Assembly (NCBI GenBank): GCA_027297005.1
Contig: JAPUIN010000096.1
Location: 1 to 8,460, forward strand
Length of the DNA stretch: 8,460 nucleotides
Direction: 5' to 3'
Source of the DNA: Acidobacteriota bacterium
Lineage (GTDB): Bacteria; Acidobacteriota; Polarisedimenticolia; Gp22-AA2
Positions 1-6,083 of this stretch are shown here, in pieces (within the stretch, counting starts at the first letter, position 1; every line of letters begins with the position of its first letter). The position numbers were made by a program, and so were the translations under genes. The notes under the pieces were generated by a model. The model made no database searches and was not told the origin of the DNA. It was given only the letters and a program-made list of their open reading frames with translations.

Positions 1-1
1 C

Positions 2-211
2 CAGCCCGAGTACGGCGGCTGGGACCCGGAGGGGAAGGCGTGGCGCATCGAGGGCCCCGGCGTCGCCCCCGACATCGAGCTCGACCTCGGCCCGGACGGA
101 CTGATCCACGGCAACGACGTCCAGCTCGATTACGCCATCAATTATTTACTGGGGAAGATCAAGGAAGACCCGCGGACCCTCGCCCCGGCTCCGCCGATTG
201 AACCCCGGTGA
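2..211 (+). CDS. Tricorn-like S41 family peptidase, C-terminal end (5' truncated by window edge)
   Basis: Reading from base 2 gives 69 codons and a TGA stop at 209-211; the start lies outside the window. The visible peptide contains W-R-I-E-G-P-G-V-A-P-D-I-E-L-D, then G-N-D-V-Q-L-D-Y-A-I, and a Pro-rich tail. This matches the C-terminal end of tricorn protease homologues, where a GVxPDIEV strand is followed by GxDxQLxxAI and a proline-rich terminus. Tricorn-type S41 enzymes are serine peptidases that cut oligopeptides. Many bacterial versions carry an N-terminal beta-propeller and are exported, but neither the catalytic residues nor the N-terminus are in view. The gene converges on the 220-3375 gene with only 8 bases between stop codons. 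No terminator hairpin is visible between them. The family call rests on a short tail. Confidence 0.75.
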   Translation, partial: QPEYGGWDPEGKAWRIEGPGVAPDIELDLGPDGLIHGNDVQLDYAINYLLGKIKEDPRTLAPAPPIEPR

Positions 212-219
212 CTGTCGCT

Positions 220-3200
220 TCAGCGGCTCACGAGTCGCTTAGCGAAGTGCTCCGCGACTACGGCGGCCACCCGTCCGACAGCGTCGTCGAGTTCTTCCCC
301 GGTGCCGCGGTGGTGGCCGGTGAAGACCACCAGGACGATCGGGCTGTCGTCGACCCAGAGGATGCCTGCATCATTCCCGATCCAGGGCTGGCCGTCCCCC
401 GTCTTGTGCGCGAGGCGCACCCCTTCGGGGAGGTAGCGGGGAAACCGGTTGTCGACCTGCTGTTGTTCGAGGAGATTGATCATCAGCCGGCTCGCCTCGG
501 GCGACACCAGTTCTTCCCGTGCGATGAGGGCGAAGAGCCGGCCCATCTCGCGCGCTGTGCTGCGCCCGAAGTAGAGCGGCGTATCCTCGATGACGTGCCG
601 GAAGGCATCATCGATCCTGGCGCCATCGTGGTTCCGGAATGGAAACTCGACCGTCCGGTCGCCGCTCGCCTGCGCATACGACGGGTCGAGCTCGCCGAGC
701 CATAGTCGATCCCAGTCGAGATCCGAGAAGCGCATTCTGGTCCGCGTCAGCCCGAGATCCGCCATGAACGCGGTCACGTTCTCCGGGCCCGCGATCCGCG
801 AGAGAACGTCGGTCGCCCCGTTGTCGCTGATGATCACCATGAGGGTGAGCAGGTCCTTGATGGTCGGCTGCAGACCAGGGTCGAGCGCATAGAGCACGCC
901 CGACGGGATCCGCCGGTCGCCGATCTCCAGCGTGACGCGCTCGGACAGTGACAGCTTCCCGGCCTCGACCTGCCGCAGGATCTCGGCCATGATCGGGACC
1001 TTGATGACGCTGAACGTCTCGTATTCCGAGTCGGCATCAATCGCCACCCGCTCACCCGACTCGAGATCCTCCACGTAGACCGTCATGCGACCGTCGAATC
1101 GCTCGCGAATCTCCCGGAGCTTCGCCTCCAGTGAATCCGGATCAACTGCATGCTTCGCCAGATCGTTTGCGGCCTCACTGAGCAGGGCGACGTTCCTGGT
1201 GATCGCCGCGGTCACGATCTCCGCCTGCGCCTGCGCCGTCTCCCAGTCCCCCTGCTCCGCCGCCTCCATGACGCCCGGCAGCACCATCGCGGCGTACGTG
1301 TACTTCGGCGCGTACAGAACGTGCTTGAACCAGGGACGGCCGGGGAGGCCGGCGGGGTTGAGCCAGTTTGCCTCGGCCTTCATCAGTCTGCGGTTGATCA
1401 CGTCGGCGACCCTCGCGCGGATCGGGCCGCCGTCGAGCGCCGACTCGATGCGCTGATTCAGCCGGCGCGCCACCGCCCGCAGATCGCGCGTGCGGGCGAT
1501 CATATCCGCGAGGTCGAGCCGGTCGCCCCCCCCGGCCTTCTCCGCCTCGACGATGAAGTCGCGGATGGCGGCCGCGTACGCCTCGAAATCGAGCGGCAGA
1601 ATCTCCGCGTTGGCCAGCCGCATCGCCATCGTCCCCCACAGCTGCGTCATGAGATGGTGATACTTAAAGCCAGGATCGCCGATGCGGGTTACCCAGTAGT
1701 GATCGTCGTAGGCCGAGTGATAGACGCCGTAGGGCCCGCCGAATGTCATATCGACCACCGGCCGTCCGAGGTAGTTGAGAAAGACGGTGTGATCCGTGCC
1801 GCTTCCGATCCGTGTTGTGACCAGCGCCTGATCGGGCAGCGCCCCCTCGGGAAGATCCGGAGCCGGTTTCTTGCGCCGCCAGGCCTCGTACAGGCTGAGC
1901 CCCGAAGGGTCCTCGAGCGAGCGGGTCAGCTCGACGATCATCGGAGCGAGGGAGCCGACCGCGCTCACGCCCAGATCGGATCCCGAACTCGACGAGTCGA
2001 CGTTGATGTAGGCCACCGCCTTGCTCCTGAGTTCGTCGGCGAACTGCTCCCCCCACTCGGTCGATCCGGTCAGGGTCACCTCCTCGCCGTCCCAGCTGCA
2101 GAAGACGATCGTGCGCCGCGGGCGGACGCCCTCTTTCTTCAGCTCTCCGAAGGCGCGGGTCATCTCCATCATCGAGGCGGTGCCGCTCGACGGATCGACA
2201 CCGCCGAACACCCAGGCGTCGTGATGGTTCCCGAGGACGACCCATTGATCCGGAAGGTCGCTCCCCCGGATGCGTCCTTCGATCACGTAGTTGGGCTTCA
2301 CCGAGGTGTCCATGTCGATCGCGACATGCAGCCGCACGCGCTCGCCGCCGAGCCGGTACTCGATCGGAAGCCCCCCCTGCCACGCAGCCGGCGCCCTGGG
2401 GCCGCCCAACCTCTCCAGGATTGGCCGGATGTCCCGGTACGACATCGGCACCGCCATGATCTTCGGCACCGAGACCGCCTCGGTGCGCGGAATGCGGTGG
2501 GCGCCGGGGGTCGCCGCCCAGCCGGGTGTCAGCGGATCTCCCGGCACGATGAAATCGTAGGCGATCCCGCCGCGCTGCAGATGACTCTCCGGTCCCCACG
2601 GGCCATCGGGATAGACCTCACCCTGCTTGTAGCCGTCCTCCGCCGGATCGGAATAGACGATCATCACCGCGGCCCCTTCCCGCTCTGCGGTGAGGGCTTT
2701 GAACCCCCGGTAGCTGTACGGGTTGGAATAGCGCACGATGACGATCTTCCCTCTCGGGTCGATACCGTGCTCGCGCAGCACGTCGTAGTCGGCGGGGTTG
2801 CCGCTCGCGGCGTAGACGACGGCCGCGGTGACCTCACCCGAGGCGGAAAAGGAAGTCCACGCACCGCTCACGTCGGGGTGGGCGGGATCGGGGTCCACCT
2901 CGTAGGCGTCCTCTCTCAGGGTGGGGACGTAGTGGACCGGCTCGATCATTTCGACGAGGACACTGCGCGGGCTGGACGACAGCACGTCGTAGCGATGGAT
3001 GACGACATCCTCGAGCCCCTGCTCGATCCACGTCTTCTTGATGAAGCGGGCGATCTCCTCGGTGCGCTTTGACGTCGCGGGATGCGGCTCGGCCGTGAAG
3101 TAGCGATGCCAGTCGCGGATCCTCTCCGGCTGGGGAATGGCCTTGAACTTCTCCTCGACGGCAAGCTGGCGCCTCGTCGCGCGCGCGGAAAAGCCGATGA

Positions 3201-3375
3201 TGCGCGCCGGCCTGTGCCGTGACGACTTGCTGCGCGCCGGCTTCGCGCGCGTCGACTTCTCCTGCGCCGGTTTCTCCCGCGCCCACAGCGCCGGGGCCGC
3301 CGACCCGCCGGCGAGAAGAGCGCAGCCGATGATGAGCACCAGATGCCGCTGGAACCTCCGTGTCACATGCATCAT
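220..3375 (-). CDS. Exported M28 (GCPII/PSMA-like) metallopeptidase fused to a class-A beta-lactamase-like serine hydrolase
   Basis: The protein has 1051 residues. Residues 1-32 look like a signal sequence (basic start, hydrophobic LVLIIGCALLAGG; IIGC could be a lipobox, but the hydrophobic stretch before Cys is short). A Lys/Arg/Pro linker follows (35-58), then a PA-like insert (about 175-300). The M28 core has all dinuclear metal ligands by alignment to GCPII: H384 (GNHHDAW), D394 (GVDPSSG), E431/E432 (WDGEE), D460 (NVDSS) and H553 (VYHSAYD). A transferrin-receptor-type dimerisation domain spans about 615-740 (GLPGRPWFKH, LYAPKYTYA). The last 300 residues carry SVIK (789-792), SDN (850-852) and HKTG (990-993), the class A serine hydrolase motifs. 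GCPII's three patch arginines are absent. ATG at 3375 or 3372 is chosen because GGAG (3384-3381) precedes it and a signal sequence follows; the frame extends upstream to 3480 without either. The role is probably extracytoplasmic peptide hydrolysis; the second domain's substrate is unknown. Confidence 0.9.
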   Translation of the reverse strand: MMHVTRRFQRHLVLIIGCALLAGGSAAPALWAREKPAQEKSTRAKPARSKSSRHRPARIIGFSARATRRQLAVEEKFKAIPQPERIRDWHRYFTAEPHPATSKRTEEIARFIKKTWIEQGLEDVVIHRYDVLSSSPRSVLVEMIEPVHYVPTLREDAYEVDPDPAHPDVSGAWTSFSASGEVTAAVVYAASGNPADYDVLREHGIDPRGKIVIVRYSNPYSYRGFKALTAEREGAAVMIVYSDPAEDGYKQGEVYPDGPWGPESHLQRGGIAYDFIVPGDPLTPGWAATPGAHRIPRTEAVSVPKIMAVPMSYRDIRPILERLGGPRAPAAWQGGLPIEYRLGGERVRLHVAIDMDTSVKPNYVIEGRIRGSDLPDQWVVLGNHHDAWVFGGVDPSSGTASMMEMTRAFGELKKEGVRPRRTIVFCSWDGEEVTLTGSTEWGEQFADELRSKAVAYINVDSSSSGSDLGVSAVGSLAPMIVELTRSLEDPSGLSLYEAWRRKKPAPDLPEGALPDQALVTTRIGSGTDHTVFLNYLGRPVVDMTFGGPYGVYHSAYDDHYWVTRIGDPGFKYHHLMTQLWGTMAMRLANAEILPLDFEAYAAAIRDFIVEAEKAGGGDRLDLADMIARTRDLRAVARRLNQRIESALDGGPIRARVADVINRRLMKAEANWLNPAGLPGRPWFKHVLYAPKYTYAAMVLPGVMEAAEQGDWETAQAQAEIVTAAITRNVALLSEAANDLAKHAVDPDSLEAKLREIRERFDGRMTVYVEDLESGERVAIDADSEYETFSVIKVPIMAEILRQVEAGKLSLSERVTLEIGDRRIPSGVLYALDPGLQPTIKDLLTLMVIISDNGATDVLSRIAGPENVTAFMADLGLTRTRMRFSDLDWDRLWLGELDPSYAQASGDRTVEFPFRNHDGARIDDAFRHVIEDTPLYFGRSTAREMGRLFALIAREELVSPEASRLMINLLEQQQVDNRFPRYLPEGVRLAHKTGDGQPWIGNDAGILWVDDSPIVLVVFTGHHRGTGEELDDAVGRVAAVVAEHFAKRLVSR
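3202..3273 (-). repeat. Imperfect 30-base repeats encoding a basic K/R-P-A linker
   Basis: Inside the peptidase-hydrolase gene, residues 35-58 read as a decapeptide period: KPAQEKSTRA, then KPARSKSSRH, then RPAR. The stretch follows the signal sequence and is strongly cationic, so it would sit at the start of the mature protein. Binding to an anionic surface (LPS, teichoic acid or peptidoglycan) is a guess. The period is clear, but only about two and a half copies exist. Confidence 0.6.
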
Positions 3376-3433
3376 CTTTTCTCCGCGAGCACTTCCCGAT
3401 CCGCCTGCCGCGGGAAGAACTCGATGGCCCGAC

Positions 3434-3447
3434 TGGTCGTTGGTCGT
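3434..3447. repeat. Perfect 7-base tandem repeat TGGTCGT x2
   Basis: TGGTCGT is repeated directly, without a spacer, in the 120-base gap upstream of the peptidase-hydrolase gene. It may be chance or part of an operator. Confidence 0.5.
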
Positions 3448-3479
3448 CCAGCCTCCCCTCGGCCGCCGGCGGGATTTCA

Positions 3480-3493
3480 CCGGAATCCGGAAT
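3480..3493. repeat. Perfect 7-base tandem repeat CCGGAAT x2
   Basis: CCGGAAT is repeated directly just downstream of the acyl-CoA synthetase stop codon, in the same gap as the TGGTCGT pair. The rest of the gap (3376-3495) holds no promoter or terminator that I can recognise. Confidence 0.5.
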
Positions 3494-3495
3494 TG

Positions 3496-5160
3496 TCAGG
3501 GTGCCAGTTTTTCAGACTGTCGATTTTCGAGCAATAGGCGGCGTAGCGCCGCGCGCTGCGTCTTTCCGCTGGAGGTCGCCGGCAGAGACTGGACAAACTC
3601 GACCCGGCGCGGACGGGCATGGGCGGCTAGGCGCTGCACCACGAAGTTCTGGAGCTCATTCGCCAGGAGATCGCTGGGCTCGAAGCCCGACTTGAGTCGA
3701 ACGCAGGCCGCGACGATCTCACCTCGTTCGGGATCGGGCAGACCCACCACCCCCACTTCCATCACCGCGTCGTGGGCGAGCAGCGCGCCCTCGATCTCCT
3801 CGGGGCCGAGTCGGTGGCCCCCGGCCATGATCATGTCGTCGAGGCGTCCCTGGAAGTGAAGGAACCCCCGCTCGTCGAGGTACCCGGCGTCCCCCGTTCG
3901 GATCCAGCCGTCCGCGAACTTCTCCTCTGTTTTCTCGGGTCGCCCCCAATAACCGAGCATCACGATCGGATCGTCCTTCCACAGGGTGATCTCCCCCGAC
4001 CTTCCGGGATCCGATTCCTTCCCCTCCGCATCGACGATTCGGGTGCGACGACCCACGACGGGCCGTCCGATCGCACCGTGGGGCGTCTCGAAAAGCGCAC
4101 TGCAGCCGCTGGCGATGTGGTTCGCCTCGGTCTGGCCATAGATGTCGTTGACCGTCGCGCCAAACGTACGGCGCGTCCATTCGAGCACTTCGGGTGGCGA
4201 GGCCTCACCTCCGGTCATGATCGCGCGCAGTGCGAACCGCGTAGCGGGATCGGGTGGCTCCGTGCGCATGCGCCGCAGCGCGGCGGGAGCGAGAAAGGGG
4301 CAGGTCACCCCGTGCTCCGCGAGGACGCGATAGGCGCCCTGGATCGAGAATCGCTCTGAGGTAGCCACCACCGAATGTCCGAAGTAGAGCGCGGGCAGCA
4401 CCAATTCCACGAGTGATGCCACCCAGGACCAAGCCGAAGGGGTCCAGAAGATATCCCCCCGGCGAGGAGCGAGGTCGAACACCATCTGGAAACCCGGCAG
4501 GTGGCCAATAAGCACCCGATGGGCGTGTAGCGCTCCCTTGGCGGGGCCCGTGGTGCCCGATGTGTAGAACAGCATCGCGGGATCATCAGCGGCGGTGTCG
4601 GCGCAGCCGACCTCAGGTCCGCCCGCGCTCGTCAGCTCTGTAAATGTGAGCGAACTCCCGGGATGCAGATCGCCGGCGACCACGATGTGCTCGAGCGATG
4701 TCGGTCGATTGTGCGAGGTCAGTTTCGCCGCGCCCACGGAGTCCGTGATGATGATACGGGCGCCGCAATCGTCGATGCGGTACGCGAGGCCCTGCGTGCC
4801 GTACAGCGAAGCGATCGGCACGGAGATCGCACCCAGCTTGAAGCAGGCGAGGTGTACGGCCAGCGTGTCAGCGCCCTGCTCGAGCGTGACGGCGACACGG
4901 TCACCCCGCTCGATCCCCAACCGGGCGAGACCCGAAGCGACGCGGTCCGAGAGCACCTCGAGCCCGGCGAAGCTGATGACGCGGTGACCCCCGCCGGGCT
5001 CGTCCACGATGATGGAGGGGGCGTCGGGCCTTTCGCGTGCGTGACGGCCACAGACCGCCTCGGCGATGTTGAAGCGCTCGGGAATGCGCCAGCGGTATTC
5101 TTGTGCGAGCCCTTCATAGGAGCGGATGGTGCCGGAGATGATCGTCGGATCTGTCAACAC
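3496..5160 (-). CDS. AMP-forming acyl-CoA synthetase (medium-chain / ACSM-like ANL superfamily)
   Basis: The 554-residue length is normal for the family. It activates a carboxylic acid with ATP to an acyl-adenylate and transfers the acyl group to CoA. The ANL core motifs are present in order: P-loop YTSGTTGPAKG (199-209), GGE (317-319), YGQTE (341-345), the TGD aspartate (D424), the hinge GRLDDMI (438-444) with GPEEIE (452-457), and PATSSGKTQR (527-536) with the adenylation lysine K533. The N-terminal RWRIPERFNIAEAV resembles the ACSM/benzoate-type group. The acid used cannot be read from the sequence. The start is GTG at 5160, 16 bases after the crotonase stop, with no clear Shine-Dalgarno. 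No nearer in-frame ATG keeps the conserved N-terminus, so translation is probably coupled to the upstream gene. It is the last clear member of the three-gene operon. Confidence 0.93.
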   Translation of the reverse strand: MLTDPTIISGTIRSYEGLAQEYRWRIPERFNIAEAVCGRHARERPDAPSIIVDEPGGGHRVISFAGLEVLSDRVASGLARLGIERGDRVAVTLEQGADTLAVHLACFKLGAISVPIASLYGTQGLAYRIDDCGARIIITDSVGAAKLTSHNRPTSLEHIVVAGDLHPGSSLTFTELTSAGGPEVGCADTAADDPAMLFYTSGTTGPAKGALHAHRVLIGHLPGFQMVFDLAPRRGDIFWTPSAWSWVASLVELVLPALYFGHSVVATSERFSIQGAYRVLAEHGVTCPFLAPAALRRMRTEPPDPATRFALRAIMTGGEASPPEVLEWTRRTFGATVNDIYGQTEANHIASGCSALFETPHGAIGRPVVGRRTRIVDAEGKESDPGRSGEITLWKDDPIVMLGYWGRPEKTEEKFADGWIRTGDAGYLDERGFLHFQGRLDDMIMAGGHRLGPEEIEGALLAHDAVMEVGVVGLPDPERGEIVAACVRLKSGFEPSDLLANELQNFVVQRLAAHARPRRVEFVQSLPATSSGKTQRAALRRLLLENRQSEKLAP

Positions 5161-5176
5161 TCGAGAGCCACGACGT

Positions 5177-6004
5177 TCAGCGGTTCTTTGAGAAGCGCGC
5201 GTCGCGCCAGGCGATCGCCGCCTTGAGTCCTTCCGCCCGCGATATCTCCCTGAAGGTCACGCGGTCAGGAGTCTGCAGGCTCTCGATCTCGACGTCGATA
5301 TCGAGCGCCATCCGGAGCGCTTCCCCCATTCCCATGATCTCGTAGCTTCGGTTAATGGCCTCCTTCATGAGCCGCACACCATCCGGGTCCATTACGGCGA
5401 TGTCGCGCGCTACGGCCATCGCAGTCTTGAACTCTTCGCCGGCGGGCACGACCCGATTGATGAGACCGAGCGCCTCCGCCTCGCGTGCGTCGAGGCGATC
5501 ATTGCCCGTGAGGATGATCTCCTTCGCCTTCTTGGGGCTGGTCAGCCAGGGAAGCAGGAGCGCAACGATGCCGCTCCCGAACTTGAGCTCGGGCTCACCC
5601 ACGCGTGTTCCCTCTGCGGCGATGGTGATGTCGCAGGCCACTGCCAGCTCGAACCCCCCCGCCAGTGCGTAGGTGTGTATCGAGGAGATGGTCGGTTTGG
5701 GGAAATACCAGAAACTCATAATCGCGTCGAAGTCGCGGCGGAGCTCGGGTCGCCAGTACTCGACGCCGGCCGGCTCCTCCTCCGCTTCGGCCTGCAGGTC
5801 GAACCCGGAGCAGAAGGCCCGCCCCGCCCCTCGCAGAATCAGCACGCGGATCGCCTCGTCGGCTTCTATGCGCGGGAGCACATCGGCGATCTCCCGCTTC
5901 ATCTGCCCGTTGATCGCGTTCAGGCGTTCCGGACGGTTGAGCGTTAGAACCCCGATCGGTCCCTGGCACTCGAACTCGATCGTCCCGTACTTTACGTCGT
6001 TCAT
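5177..6004 (-). CDS. Crotonase-family enoyl-CoA hydratase/isomerase
   Basis: The protein has 275 residues from the ATG at 6004, typical for the family. Crotonases bind acyl-CoA and stabilise an enolate in an oxyanion hole. Here the oxyanion elements are AFCSGFDL (63-70) and ALAGGFE (113-119). Both hydratase glutamates are kept by alignment to rat mitochondrial enoyl-CoA hydratase: E119 (GGFELA, Glu144 position) and E139 (GEPEL, Glu164 position). Hydration of a 2-enoyl-CoA is therefore possible, although the loop after the second Glu (KFGSGIVALLLPWL) lacks the usual GAGGTQR. The C-terminal IAWRDARF is typical of one crotonase subgroup. Three starts are in frame: GTG 6016, ATG 6010 and ATG 6004. 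I prefer 6004 because a 7-base Shine-Dalgarno match sits 6 bases upstream of it. The gene has its own promoter and is followed by the acyl-CoA synthetase. Confidence 0.92.
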   Translation of the reverse strand: MNDVKYGTIEFECQGPIGVLTLNRPERLNAINGQMKREIADVLPRIEADEAIRVLILRGAGRAFCSGFDLQAEAEEEPAGVEYWRPELRRDFDAIMSFWYFPKPTISSIHTYALAGGFELAVACDITIAAEGTRVGEPELKFGSGIVALLLPWLTSPKKAKEIILTGNDRLDAREAEALGLINRVVPAGEEFKTAMAVARDIAVMDPDGVRLMKEAINRSYEIMGMGEALRMALDIDVEIESLQTPDRVTFREISRAEGLKAAIAWRDARFSKNR

Positions 6005-6010
6005 CTGCAT

Positions 6011-6017
6011 GATCACC
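6011..6017 (-). promoter_or_regulatory. Ribosome binding site deciding the crotonase start
   Basis: On the minus strand the sequence is GGTGATC, then ATGCAG, then ATG. GGTGATC complements the distal part of the canonical 16S tail (GATCACCTCC). Its 6-base spacing favours the ATG at 6004 over the GTG at 6016, which lies inside the site, and over the ATG at 6010, which touches it. Confidence 0.5.
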
Positions 6018-6031
6018 CGCGGATTGTTTTT

Positions 6032-6061
6032 AGTTTAGATGCTATCCGAACGCGCGGTCAA
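6032..6061 (-). promoter_or_regulatory. Probable sigma70-type promoter for crotonase and acyl-CoA synthetase
   Basis: On the minus strand, -35 TTGACC (6061-6056) and -10 TAAACT (6037-6032) are separated by 18 bases. The predicted transcription start, near 6025, leaves a leader of about 20 bases before the ATG at 6004, containing the GGTGATC site. A short dyad, CGGT-N6-ACCG (6055-6068), overlaps the -35. This promoter lies in the gap downstream of the flavoprotein stop, so the operon can be expressed from two points. Confidence 0.5.
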
Positions 6062-6083
6062 TGAACCGAACATCGGAAATGCT

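Noticed and set aside
200..260. Terminator between the convergent genes
   Set aside because: Only very short self-complementary pieces are seen, and there is no stem followed by a T run on either strand.
208..705. Plus-strand frame starting GTG at the end of the tricorn-like gene
   Set aside because: It overlaps the tricorn stop and lies opposite the beta-lactamase-like domain with its KTG motif. It shows no motif of its own.
1150..3072. 640-codon plus-strand open frame opposite the peptidase-hydrolase gene
   Set aside because: It is a shadow of a GC-rich gene: its product is rich in Arg, His, Gly and Asp with no recognisable domain, while the minus frame shows two clear catalytic domains.
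3463..3472. Palindrome CCGCCGGCGG in the gap upstream of the peptidase-hydrolase
   Set aside because: It is a simple GC palindrome of a kind common in GC-rich DNA, with no T tract or second copy.
3376..3480. Longer N-terminus (35 extra residues) for the peptidase-hydrolase
   Set aside because: The extension is Arg/Gly-rich without conserved features and would bury the signal sequence. The ATG at 3375 has GGAG at a suitable distance.
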